The notes beneath the pieces are model-generated. The model made no database searches. It saw nothing but the letters and a program-made list of their open reading frames with translations, and was not told where the DNA came from. Below are positions 11,546 to 22,959 of a stretch of DNA of 64,000 bases, one piece after another. The DNA lies in the NCBI RefSeq assembly GCF_013368755.1, contig NC_049564.1:4968001-5032000 (forward strand). Direction: 5' to 3'. The number at the start of each line of letters is the position of its first letter. Positions within the stretch are counted from its first letter, which is position 1. Made by a program: the position numbers and the translations under genes. The DNA is from Talaromyces rugulosus. Lineage: Eukaryota; Ascomycota; Eurotiomycetes; Eurotiales; Trichocomaceae.

Positions 11546-12043
11546 TTTTCCTCTTGTCAAATCCCACTACTCAGGCTGCATGTCTCGGCGGCTGCGAATC
11601 TGCAGATAATAATTTTGTGAAGCTTTTGCAGGGCCGGAACGATAAGCAACAGTTAATCCGGCCGGTGAGCACGACGCTAGTCCATTCCGGGGCAAGCGCG
11701 GCCCGCGGCCTGTGCCTTCCCGACGAGCAGGAATAGCGGCATCTGATTGGCTGCTGGACGAAAAGCCCCACCGGCGTTCAGGGGCTCCGACGCTGCACTT
11801 GCCCGACTGGCCCAGGCAAGAGTCAAGGCCAACAACTGCCTGAGCCTGCGCTATCGATCATCTCCATCTTTCTTTGCTTGAATTTCCCCTGCTCGCCATC
11901 CTCCTCTGTCTCTCTGCCTCTGTCTTCCTCCGCCAGCTGTGGTGCCCCGGCTGTTCTGTCTGTCTGTCTAATCTGACGACGCTGCTGTGATTTTTGTTTT
12001 GCCCCAGGTGATATAGACACCACTCGCCAGCTCGAAAAAAAAA
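11546..12043. promoter_or_regulatory. Bidirectional promoter, pwp2 / aspB
   Basis: Nearly 500 bases between two divergent start codons. The part near aspB is pyrimidine rich with TCTG/TCTC tracts (about 11880-11970), as in many TATA-less fungal housekeeping promoters. I see no gene in it. Confidence 0.5.
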
Positions 12044-13558
12044 ATGGCCCCCTCAACTGAGACTCCCTCGCCTATTGGCATTGCCAATGTAAGTCCATGT
12101 CCTGATGCTAATGTGTGAAATCCACGGATCAATCGCTAACATAGACATTGATGTAGCTCCCCAACCAACGGTACGTGGAACGCGGCGTGTTTCGAGGCCT
12201 TTTTGTGCTGGTGGATCTTTGGAGTTCTGACTTGATACAATAGCCACAAGATTGTCGCGAAGCGGGGAGCAGCTTTCACAATTATGGTACGCCTTTTCCA
12301 TGCAAGTGGTATATGTTGTTGCAGTAATTGATTGACAAGTGTAGGTTGCTGGCGAATCCGGGTTGGGAAAGACTACCTTCATCAACACCCTGTTCTCCAC
12401 CACCATCAAAAACTATGCCGACCACAAGAAGCGACACGCCAAGCAGATTGACAAGACCGTTGAGATCGAGATTACCAAGGCCGAGCTGGAAGAGAAGTTC
12501 TTCAAAGGTGCATCTCAATTTATATGGAATATAGCTCCCAGTTACTAACTACCATCACCCAGTCCGCCTTACCGTTATCGACACCCCTGGATTTGGTGAC
12601 TACGTCAACAACCGCGATTCGTGGCAACCCATTATTGAGTTCCTCGATGACCAGCATGAGTCGTATATGCTGCAGGAGCAACAACCCCGCCGAACGGACA
12701 AGATCGACCTCCGTGTCCATGCCTGCCTCTACTTCATCCGCCCCACCGGCCACACCTTGAAGCCTCTTGATATCGAAGTCATGAAGCGTCTGAGCTCCCG
12801 AGTCAACTTGATTCCCGTTGTCGCCAAGGCTGACACCCTCAGCCCCGCTGACCTGGCTCGCTTCAAGCAGAGAGTAAGTTTGGGGGGATATTTCCGATGA
12901 CTGTCTAAAACTCAGACTAATTTGATCCAGGTTCGCGCCGTTATTGAAGCCCAGGGTATTAAGATCTACCAGCCCCCGATCGAGGAGGACGACGAGCATG
13001 CCGCTGCCCACGCCCGCAGCTTGATGACCGCCATGCCTTTCGCCGTGATTGGCTCCGAGAAGGATGTTAAGAACAACGAGGGCAAGGTCGTCAAGGGCCG
13101 TCAATATGCCTGGGGTGTTGCCGAGGTTGAGAACGAGGACCACTGCGACTTCAAGAAGCTCCGCTCCATTCTCATCCGTACCCACATGCTCGACCTCATC
13201 CACACGACCGAAGAGTCTCACTACGAGGCTTACCGCGCCCAACAGATGGAGACAAGGAAGTTTGGCGAAGCGCGCCCACGCAAGTTGGACAACCCCAAGT
13301 TCAAGGAAGAGGAAGAGACCCTTCGCAAGCGCTTCACAGAACAAGTCAAGGTCGAGGAACAGCGTTTCAGACAATGGGAGCAGAAGCTTATCGCGGAGCG
13401 CGACCGCCTCAACAAGGACTTGGAAGCTACCCACGCAGCGTACGTTTTCCATGCCCCTAAATACATGAATGACACATCTAACCATTGGCAGTATCAAAAC
13501 CCTCGAGGGCGACTTGGAAACAATGCAAGGTTCTACCCGGAGCCACGGTCGTCGTTAG
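12044..13558 (+). CDS. aspB: Core septin, AspB/Cdc3 group
   Basis: Seven exons, 12044-12088, 12157-12170, 12244-12286, 12345-12507, 12563-12873, 12931-13439 and 13492-13558, encode 383 residues. The septin GTPase domain shows G1 GESGLGKT (about residues 37-44), G3 DTPGFGD and G4 AKAD, followed by the septin unique element and a charged C-terminal coiled coil. Sequence and N-terminal layout suit the Cdc3/AspB group. Septins form heteropolymers at septa, hyphal branches and conidiophore layers. The second exon has only 14 bases; both flanking introns have good GT..AG ends and the join preserves LPNQRHKIV, which precedes the P-loop in septins. Confidence 0.93.
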
Positions 13559-14104
13559 GTGTTTCTAAGTTATTACCCCTTTTTCGGAACTACGCTTTGG
13601 CCGTTAATGTCAGCACTCTTTTCTATTTGCGGAACCTTCTTCTCTTTTGGTGTGATCTTTCAATGAGCGAACAAAAAGTACTGAACCTTCCGGACCAGAC
13701 GACGCCCGGCCAAGGAACGACGCTGACTGTTTTGGTTTGGTAATTCCTGTTGAGTGATGGCCTCTACTTTTCTCTACCTACTACATAATATCCCTTCACT
13801 AGTGTCGTAGCGTGCCAATGCAATTTTAATCTCGTCTGTGTGTTCTGTACATGTTTGAAAAAAGTAGAATCTTAAGATGCCATAAATCAGCACCGTAAAT
13901 TCATGCCAATAGCACTGACTGTTTGGTACTAGAGATGATTGATGGTCGAAACTGATGGTCTGAGCTCCCGGCCGCCGTTGTTCCCCACCGCATCGGATAA
14001 GCTTCGCGCGCCGCAGCAAGAACAGCTTCAAGACAGCTTTTCCGGGTCCTCTCTTGAACACCGTGGTGCTTGCAATCAATCGTCTCTTAATCCATTGCTT
14101 CTCC
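13559..14104. other. Intergenic region aspB to WD40 gene
   Basis: About 550 bases with the aspB 3' UTR and the promoter of the next gene on the same strand. I see no additional gene. Confidence 0.5.
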
Positions 14105-15313
14105 ATGCCATCTCCTAGCCAATTTCCCCACCAACATGCTCACACGCTACGAACTCACAGTGGTAAGCCACTTCCACACTTTATTCTACCAGATGAACTT
14201 GAGCTGACCACCCGCCAGGTCCCGTCAATACGGTGACATTTTCCAGTTACCCAGGGACATATGTCCTGACCGGCTCTTCTGATAGAGCTGTTCACATATC
14301 CCGCGCTCTGCCCAGCTCCAACTCGAACTCCATCGCCGAGACCACCCAGCCCATCCAACGGTACGAAGCACACGGGTATTCCGTCCTTGACATCGCCGTC
14401 AGTGCAGACAATTCCCGGTTCAGCAGTGTCGGAGGAGACAGACAGGTGTTTCTATGGGATGTCGAGCAAGGATCTACAGTGAGGAGATGGGCGGGCCATA
14501 CGAGTCGGGTCGAGGCTGTCCAATTTGCCGGTGAAGGGGATTCCGTCGTCGTGTCTGGTGGGTTTCCTCCTGGCGAAAAAAATGATGAAAATTGGAAGCA
14601 CTAAATACTTATCTCTCTCCTTTCGGAAAATAGGAAGCGCTGATACTACGATCAATCTATGGGACGCAAAATCCAACTCGATCAAACCTATCCAGAGCTT
14701 GACTGAAGCCACGGACACGGTCTCTTCGGTTCACGTGCACATGCCTACGTTCTCGATTGCCAGTGGGAGCTACGATGGAAGAGTCCGAATCTACGATCTT
14801 CGCATGGGCCGGACGACTGTGGATGTGATCGCGCATCCCGTCACAAGCGTTCGCTGCTCAGCGGACGGCAACGCCGTACTCGTTTCTAGTTTAGACGGCC
14901 GCATTCGGATGCTGGATCGCACAGACGGAAAACTGCTCAAAGCCTTTGGTGGAGAGGAGGACCAGGCCGAAAAATATGGACAGTCGCGATACTTGAACAA
15001 GTCGCTCCGAATACGCTCTGTCTTTGCCAAAGCTGACGCCGTGGTTCTCAGTGGCAGTGAATCTGCAGACATGGACAGTAAGCAGGGGACCAGCCAGGCG
15101 TCGGTGTTTGCGTGGGACGTCTTGAGCGGAGATGTTATTGCTACAGTTCCTGCTGGAGAAGGAATCAAGGTGGTAAGCTGTGTATCGTGGAACGAGGCAG
15201 GAGGGTGTTGGGCCGGAGCCTGTGCAGACGGTGAGTTTCCCCCCCCCCCCCTGGGACCAACACAAGACGAGACTAATACACCTTGTGTAGGCACTGTGAA
15301 AATCTACAGTTGA
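14105..15313 (+). CDS. WD40 repeat protein, MORG1/WDR83-like
   Basis: Exons 14105-14162, 14219-14557, 14634-15230 and 15291-15313 encode 338 residues, almost entirely a seven-bladed WD40 propeller. Repeats such as VLTGSSDRAVHI, VGGDRQVFLWD, TINLWD, GSYDGRVRIYD and the final GTVKIY blade can be followed. Length and repeat order match the MORG1/WDR83 family, a scaffold associated with MAP-kinase modules and with spliceosomes. The start at 14105 is chosen because it leads through the first splice join into HSGPVNTV, the first blade of the family. The third intron begins with a run of C just after the donor. Confidence 0.85.
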
Positions 15314-15537
15314 TGGATAATTTCCACCGTTGCTATAAGCGTCAATATAATCTGGAACGCTAGCGATGGCAGCGTCGGATGTCGAGTCAAGCCGGCCAAC
15401 CACCGCACACCGCCACATAACGTGCATTTGACTCTACGCTATTCAGTCTCGCAGTTAGGTCCTGCACGGGCACGTTAATTTATCGCTGCGATCCATGCTC
15501 TACTAGAAGATGCATGAGCTGCAGATGATTGAGCGTG

Positions 15538-15545
15538 TATAAATA
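15538..15545 (+). promoter_or_regulatory. TATA box
   Basis: TATAAATA lies 50 bases before the start codon of the secreted protein gene at 15595 and is the clearest TATA element in the window. Confidence 0.6.
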
Positions 15546-15594
15546 AGTCCCGTCTTAGCCTTTCACCTCGTGCTAGAAACCGTCACAGTTCACC

Positions 15595-16659
15595 ATGCAT
15601 CTACAACAAACCATACTTCTTTTGACAGCTGCTCTGGCTGTGTCCAGTGCAGCATCCTCCAATGTCACTGTCTACCGGAATGAGTCCTTTGTTCTCGGTA
15701 ACAAGCTTCCGGCATCCCACGCGACGTCCGATGGAAGTGACATTGTGAATCTCTTCTTCGGACTGAGTCGGTCGACAACCTGGAAACTCATTTCAAAGAC
15801 CAAACTCGAGGGAGACACCGGCGAGCCCGAGGGCATGGTTCGCGTGGGCGACGACCGTCTTTTTGTTTCGTCCGGACAGTGGACCGTCCCGACAGAAAAG
15901 TACAACGAAACCATCAATGGCACCGATCGCACACCAGGCGCTGGATTTGCGCATCTGGTCATCTACGACCTTCAAGGGCAGCGGATTGCCAATGCCTCAC
16001 TTACCGCTCCTGGCGATATCGAGTACCACGGTGGCGGCGTCGACTACGACGGCCGTTACATATGGATCACTCTTGCTCAGTACAGACCCAACACCACGGC
16101 CACCATTGCGCGAATCGACCCTCTCACTCTAGACCAAACCCGTTTGTTCCGTACAAAGGATCACAATGGCGGTATTGTGCACGACACCATCACCAATGAA
16201 CTCGTGACACTCAACTGGGGCGGGCGAAACGCAACTACATGGTCTCTAAAAGAATACCCAAAACGCTTCACCCCTCTTCCAGGATTCACACCCCCAGTCC
16301 GCAGCGTTGCTACATCGAGCTTTTTTGTCGATTACCAAGACTGCAAATTCCTGGGCCACCACGCCATCCCCAGCCTCATGACAACTCAAACTCATCATCA
16401 CTCTTCGAGCACGTCTCTTCGACCCATCATGCTCTGTGGCGGCGTGGCTACCCTTGGCGAGTACAATCTAGGTGGACTGGCACTTGTAGATTTGGAGACA
16501 ATGCTGCCACTTTGGGAAGTGCCGATTTCCTTGACGAGTGATTTGGGGGTATCGCTGACGCAGAACCCGGTGGATGCGCACGTTGTGGACGGGAAATTGA
16601 GGGTTTGGTTTTTGCCGGATCAGAGGAATAGCACGTTGTATATTTACGAAGCGCAGTGA
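15595..16659 (+). CDS. Secreted beta-propeller protein, DUF6454-like
   Basis: Single exon, 354 residues. A clear signal peptide occupies about residues 1-20 and is followed by at least eight N-glycosylation sequons. Repeated strand-rich blocks (GEPEGMVRVGDDRLFVSSG, YHGGGVDYDGRYIWI, LRVWFLPD) look like a six-bladed propeller of the SMP-30/DUF6454 type. The activity of the family is not known to me. A TATA box precedes the gene, consistent with regulated expression. It converges with the LCCL gene. Confidence 0.75.
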   Translation: MHLQQTILLLTAALAVSSAASSNVTVYRNESFVLGNKLPASHATSDGSDIVNLFFGLSRSTTWKLISKTKLEGDTGEPEGMVRVGDDRLFVSSGQWTVPTEKYNETINGTDRTPGAGFAHLVIYDLQGQRIANASLTAPGDIEYHGGGVDYDGRYIWITLAQYRPNTTATIARIDPLTLDQTRLFRTKDHNGGIVHDTITNELVTLNWGGRNATTWSLKEYPKRFTPLPGFTPPVRSVATSSFFVDYQDCKFLGHHAIPSLMTTQTHHHSSSTSLRPIMLCGGVATLGEYNLGGLALVDLETMLPLWEVPISLTSDLGVSLTQNPVDAHVVDGKLRVWFLPDQRNSTLYIYEAQ

Positions 16660-16867
16660 ATATATAGACCTCTGTGTGTAGTTGAGTACATAGAAAGGAG
16701 CTCTTCTCGTGCACAATGTGTGAAACGTGATAGTGAAAAGCAATGTTGATGTCAGTTTATATAGCGATCTATTTATGATTCGTACACCTCGTAAATGATT
16801 GTAACCACCCCTGCATACCCAACCGCAAAAATCCTTCAATTCTATTCTATTCAATTGCAAGCAAAAA

Positions 16868-19095
16868 TTATACGTACGGGTCAGGCTTCTTCTGCGGAGG
16901 CGGTCCAATCCACCGACCATCCTTGAGCCAAACCCCAGAGCCTCCATAGTGGCCCGTTGACGAGCCTCTCATAAACGCAAACCGGAAGAAAAGATCTTGT
17001 GGTTCGCCGTAATCTTCATCATTAATATGACGCGCTTCTTGTGGTTGATCGACGTCCATGTCGAGCCCCGTGTTGATCAACTCCAGTCCCTCGGAGCCGT
17101 GTCGGTGCCAGGTGAATTTCCCCTTGCGGTTTTCATCAAGATAGCCACGCCAGCGTTCAACATCGTTGACGAGGATGCTGATTCCGTCGACGCCGAGACG
17201 GCCCATTCGTTCATATTCCCAGAGGTCGAATGTGATGTTTCCGTTGCCGTAATAACGACTCTCGTCCCAGAGACGTAGCGACGGGGCAGGTTCTAAACTG
17301 ATGGCAACGGATGAATTGGTGATATTTGGATATGATGCGCCCCACCATCCTCCGGGGGTTGTCGGGTCTTCGCCCAGTGCCGCGGGTGTCTCGATGATGG
17401 ACGCGAAGCCCCAGCGGGCGACGCCATTGATGAATAGACCTAAAAGTAGACCCTGGTAGATTACCGAGGGGCGCGTTGGGATCGCTGTTCCCGGTATAAG
17501 TAGCATTGCAAGGATGTAGTGATGGATTCGAAGTCGAAGTCCCGGTAACGCTAGCAAGAAAAGGATGCCAGCCACAAAAGATATGTAGACCTTGAGATAA
17601 CGTGGCATCAAGCCCGCTTGCCGAATGAACCACGTTTGGGTCAGAACAATGGTGAGGATGATAGTGACTACTATTCCGAGTGCCAACTTGGCACCGGGTT
17701 GGTTCTGCAGATCGTGTGGCGTGAGTCGTTGGAGTGGGATCCAGAGAGCAAATGTATAGTTGTTCAGAGCGCCAATAAATGCAGGGGTTAAATATAAGAT
17801 CGTTTTCTCCAGTTGATACCCGGGACTGGAGAAGTTTCTCAGCAGTATACGAGCTGCGTAGAGATATAGTACGTATGCTATGAACGAAGCAGGAAGCACG
17901 CGTGATAATAATAGCGAGAAGAGGTCTGTGAGTGACCCCATGTTAGGTGGGTCGGATACCACGCCGACGTGGATAATGAGTAAGCCAAAGGTGCTGAAGA
18001 AAAACACTCCAGGCGAGGTTGTGAAAATGGAGATGAGCGCCACCGCCGCAGTGGTGATGCCGAGCAGTAGCCATCGAGGATCCGAGGGGCAAGTGGCCTG
18101 GGCAGAAGAAAGCGGAACAAAACTAAACGACTTTGGAAAGGTAGATGTGAATTCAGTCGAAGTAAATCCGTTTTGTGTAGATGCTGGGAACGAATGTGCA
18201 GCTCCCTCCAGTTTCACCACACCACATCCACCGCCTGCATCGGTGACCACGCCAGCGTGTATGGCGGCTTGGCAAACAAAACTATCTGCGCGATAAATAC
18301 CAGGCTCAGAAGAATTCGACTCGGGTCCGCCAATAATAAGGGGCTGGTAGTTGAGCGTCTGATTGCCGACAGTGCGTTCGTCGAGGAGAATCAGAGACTT
18401 GCAGTTTGCCGGACAACGGAAAGCAGAAGGCGAAGCCTTGAATGGGCGGCAACCATTGCCATTCAGGCCGCAGCTGTTCCCAGAAGACCTATTTCTGTCA
18501 GCCATCACGGGAGCTCTGGAAAGGCGTTGTACCATGAAACATACCAATACGAAGAAGCGCAAGAGATGGGCTGCGGACGGCCGTAGCCTTCAATATTGCC
18601 GGACGTGTTCGATTTGACCAAAATCAAGAACCAAGTCAGAAACCAGATAAAATATATAAACAGTAATGCCGCTATTTTGCGGGGCTTTGTGTGCGCATAG
18701 TGGTCGAAGAGCTGCACAGGGAGCTCTTGTATTTTTGGAAAGAAAGGTCGAAATCGCAAATCATGCGGGGGATCGGGGCCTTTAACCCAGCGAGCCGTCG
18801 CGCGGGCAGCTTTTCTCAGTGGCAATGGAACCCAGCTCCAATGAAACGAGGCTGATGACTCTCTGAGCCAGACTGGCATACGAAACGTCGTCCCGGAGCT
18901 ATAGGTCTCGCCCTCGACGCGCAGAGGATGCACGGGGGCATCTGGTTCCTCGCTGCTCTCATCATCAGTGAGGGGAGGGGCAACAAAGAGCCTCCTCTCC
19001 TCATCGCTGTTCTCTTCGATCATGTCGGCCAGAATGTGAGTGATGGAGAGAGAAACATTGACTATAGACTGCAGGCGTTCGATGTATGCAGGCAA
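16868..19095 (-). CDS. LCCL-domain multi-pass membrane protein
   Basis: Exons 19095-18545 and 18488-16868 encode 723 residues. An acidic cytoplasmic N-terminus leads into a membrane helix at about residues 150-170. An extracytoplasmic LCCL domain follows, recognised by YRADSFVCQAAIHAGVV and Cys pairs around GNSCGLNGNGC. Seven or more further helices precede a soluble C-terminus ending KPDPYV. The intron join gives SSYWSSGNSCG, as in fungal relatives. Fungal LCCL membrane proteins are common but poorly characterised; LCCL modules elsewhere bind lipopolysaccharide or matrix. An alternative start at 19023 removes 24 residues and gives the acidic start seen in many homologues. Confidence 0.85.
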
Positions 19096-20318
19096 GGAGT
19101 GGGGCCGGCGCGCACCTGCCGGGAGCCGCGGAACTTGGGCGAGAAATCAACAAGCTGATATACTCGCTACGCAAGGAGAAGAGCAAAAGAAACAAAATGA
19201 AAGACTAAAGTATAAGAGCAAATAATACTAAATAGGATTACAAAAGTAAAATCCTGTGAACGGCGAAGGCGAATAAAGATGGTAGAGCAGATGACTAACC
19301 CCGGACAATCTGTAGATCCGCTCCGGCAGTGATGGGCCAATCAGCGGCTCTCAGGCAGCAACCCCGCCCCGCTGCGTGCCAAAACGGGCAATATTTATTT
19401 CTACTCTGTACATAGGAACTAGAATATTATTAAATAATATTAATAGTATTTAAGAATAATGTATAATATAATCCAAGTGTTTGACGCACTAGAGAAGGCC
19501 AGATATAGGAACTATACAGGCTAGGAAGGGTATAATAAATAGCATTAATTAGCGTTCTTATACTTTAACTGTATTCTATTGGACGATTGACATTGATGAC
19601 ATTTACAATGATTGGTTTAATAGATTAATATTTTGAGAAGGGGGGAGAGAACGTTTGAAAGAGAGAGAGAGATAGATTGAGGGAAAGAGCAGCAGGAGGA
19701 AGGAGGAAGGAAGGACCGCTCGGGGCACTCAGACGTTCCTTCCCCCGGCACATGCCTCTCCCTAAGTATCTATTGTAGACCTCCTCCACTTCACTTCTAC
19801 AACTTTGCTATAATCTTCGTCGTTCAAGAACGTTGAACATCAACATCGGCGCTATCAGACGTTGAGAACGGCGCCACGTGTGAGAGACCCACCAACGAAT
19901 CACTGCGCGACACTGCAAGAATGCTCAGATCGTTCTGCATGGAATTGCTTCACTTCGCTCAGCAATGATGTGAGGCAGTCTTATCTGTCGCTTTAGAGCG
20001 GCCGGCTCGAGCGCAGAAAAGACGTATATCATGACGAGCTATAGCTTCGTGAGCCGTTGGAATCTGGACTGGCCAGATAAGCTAGCCAGTCGGCTGCCTC
20101 GGCGCTTTTACACCCAAAGATAACAAATCCCCGGACGAAACAGCGCGGCGACCGACATCCGTTTAGTAATCGCGCTTCTCGCTGTTCTTTTTCCGTCAGT
20201 CATCTGTTGGGGGCGTTGATTGTGCCATTGCTCGCTTTCTTTTCCAGGAATATCCCTGTCTTTGCTGTATACATTGGTTCCCGTCCGCTCATCTCGCCTC
20301 GTCAGCTGTTCTTTGAAG
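19096..20318. other. Bidirectional promoter region, LCCL gene / aminotransferase
   Basis: About 1.2 kb between divergent genes. Bases 19390-19480 are AT rich (interrupted AATATTATTAAATAATATT), then a purine-rich tract with GAGA and GGAAGGA runs lies at 19660-19720. I see no gene. Confidence 0.45.
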
Positions 20319-22171
20319 ATGGCTACGAAGGAATCACTTCCAGAGCCGCTAGATCTCTCTCACCACTTCTCCGATGTCACCAACAACAGAGAGGCCAGTG
20401 ATGTGAAGAGGTTTTATAAATACTTTACCACGCCGGGAATGCACAATTTGGCTGCCGGTAAGTATTTTGTTCGCCTTCCATTTCGCAGCATGAAGGCTAA
20501 TCTCGCGCCCAGGCTGGCCTCACTTGTCCGTTTTCCCATACGACACCCTGGAAGCGTCCGTTGCTCATCCGCATCGTTTCGAAACCTCTCAGAGTGCGGC
20601 TGCTTCAACGGGTATTGAACACGCCAAGTCGAAGCAGTCCCCTCCCGCATCGCATTTGAAGGTGCCAAAGGAAAGCAAGAACACCAACGTCCTCGGTAAG
20701 ATTGACTTGGAGACCGCCCTACAATACGGTACTGCCGAAGGATTCGCGCCGCTCCACTCATTTGTTCGGCAGTTCACTCGCGACCATCTTCATCCAAATG
20801 TACCGTACGCCAATGGCCCCGAGGTGGCTTTGACATGTGGTTCGACGGATGGCTTCAGCAAGACAGTCGAAGCTTTGACCAATCCTTGGATAGAACACAA
20901 GAATTGGGTCCATGAAAAAGAGGGAATTCTCTGTGAGGAATTTGCCTATATGAATGCAATCCAAGCTATACGACCTCGCGGTTTGAATATTGTCCCGGTG
21001 GCCACCGACTCGTATGGCATGAAGCCCTGGGGAAAAGGCGGACTGGCCGATATCCTTGAGAACTGGGATTTTAGCAAGGGCAAACGCCCGCACTTGATGT
21101 ATACTGTGACGTAAGTTTTTCCCGTCTTTAATCAAATGAGAGAGAGCCAAAACTGAATAGCAAAACAGCCTCGGTCAAAACCCAACAGGTACAATAATAC
21201 CTACACCGCGCCGTAAAGTGATTTATGCGCTGTGTCAAAGTTATGACATCATTATCATCGAGGACGAGCCATACTGGAATCTTCAGTTCCCCTCTGCCAT
21301 GAAAAAGCTCAGTGCCGTGGATGAACAAATCGTGTTCAACCGCAACTATAATGAGCATGGCCGATCATCGGGATATGAGTTTTTGGATGGGCTCGTCCCG
21401 TCATATATGTCGATAGACGAAGATGGCCGAGTCGTACGAATCGACACGTTCTCCAAGACCATCGCGCCAGGTTGTCGGCTCGGATGGCTGACAGCTCAGC
21501 CAGCTATTGTTGAGCGTATCTCCCGCATAACTGAGGCCACCACGCAGAATCCATCCGGGTTCGTCCAGGTCATGGTGGCCGAGCTGATTAAAGGACAGCA
21601 AGGAGGCTTACCCTCGTCCCGAAAAGACAGTAAAAATTCAGAGGGCTGGCAATTAGACGGCTGGGTCCGTTGGCTCGAGGGACTTCGCGGAACATACGAA
21701 CGTCGTATGCAAGCCATGTGTAAAGTCTTTGACGAAGGAAAGTTTGTCGCTGTCGACGCCAAGGGCGCCGACGCTGACAGCTGGTCAATGATCAACAAAG
21801 TACCCATGTATGAATTCGAATGGCCCATGGCGGGCATGTTTGTATGGGTTAAAGTGCGGTGCGACACGCATCCATTGGTTGGCAAATACGGAGCAGAGAA
21901 CGTCTGTGCCGCTCTGTGGGTGTTCTTGACACAGAAACCCTTTTTGTGTCTGGCTGCCCCAGGCTCTATGTTTGCCCCAACAGACACTGTGCGTGGCTAC
22001 GCATTCCAGTATCTGCGACTCTGCTTTGCGCCCATGCCTGAGGACGAGGTGACCGAATACTCCCAATGTTTCACTGCGGGATGCCGGGCATTTTGGCAAC
22101 TAAGCAGTTTTGACGATATTCCCGATTTTGACCCATCGATGGTCGCCAGCTTGCGTCTGCCGACCTGTTGA
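20319..22171 (+). CDS. Aromatic amino acid aminotransferase, Aro8 type (PLP class I/II)
   Basis: Exons 20319-20457, 20513-21110 and 21169-22171 encode 579 residues. Fold-type I aminotransferase hallmarks are present: NPTG after the second intron, EDEPYW with the Asp that contacts the PLP pyridine, and SKTIAPGCRLGW with the Schiff-base Lys. The large insert around residues 80-110 and the overall length suit fungal Aro8/Aro9-like enzymes, which transfer amino groups between aromatic amino acids or alpha-aminoadipate and 2-oxo acids. There is no targeting signal. Whether it acts in synthesis or catabolism cannot be told from sequence. It converges with the Zn2Cys6 gene; no joint pathway is implied. 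Confidence 0.9.
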
Positions 22172-22959
22172 GATAGTCTATAGAAATGAGTGCGTATATA
22201 TAGTTTTGACTTGGCGGTTGTACAGGCATGTGTAGTTGACAGCCAAATTATTGTAAGCGTGAGATTATGAATAATGAAAATGATGTTTTGTTTAGCCTTG
22301 CGGCCATGGCGCAATCTGCAGGCTTGATTACGTCTGCTGATGGTCGGTGCCTTCTTGAATGTTTATGATTGGATGTTTCATGCCATTTATGCATCGACAT
22401 GCAGCTAGCATTTAGTGATAATTAAAAGAGTTATATATCAAGAATGAAAAAATAAGACACGTGACTGTTACGTGTATGAATCAAATCTAAGATACATGTA
22501 ATTCAGATGTTGTTCTTTCCCCTTTATTCTGAGGAAACGTGAGGTTTATATACATAGTAGAATATCAGATTGATTTCCACAATGGATTTCATAAACAAGT
22601 ATCGAAGAGCCTACAAGGAACTTGGAAGTTCCCTGCCTGGCCGACTGCGTGGAGTCTTTGCTGTTTCGTGCTTAGGCGTATATCTGTAAACCCAGTATTC
22701 CGGGTTAATATGAGAAAACACGCCAACGTCACTCTAGATACGGCGCGGCTATTTGTATGGGCTTTACTGCCCTATAACATGTCGTTGTTTAAACGAGGTC
22801 GGTAAAGGTGTAGATGTGAATTGATTATCGTGGGATCAATTGCCCATGCCTGTTGGAAGAGGCTGGGTTGGTAACTGTTCGTGTAGATCGATTCATGGGA
22901 AATTTCCGGATGATGTTAGGTAAAATTGTTGGGGTCCTTTGTGAGCATGGACGTCGGCA
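22172..22959. other. Convergent 3' intergenic region
   Basis: About 790 bases between the ends of the aminotransferase and Zn2Cys6 genes. A plus-strand open frame at 22539-22805 has no recognisable features and I do not call it. Confidence 0.45.

Noticed and set aside
12520..13497. 325-codon minus-strand open frame opposite the septin gene
   Set aside because: The plus-strand frame encodes an unmistakable septin. The antisense frame is a by-product of biased codon use in a conserved gene.
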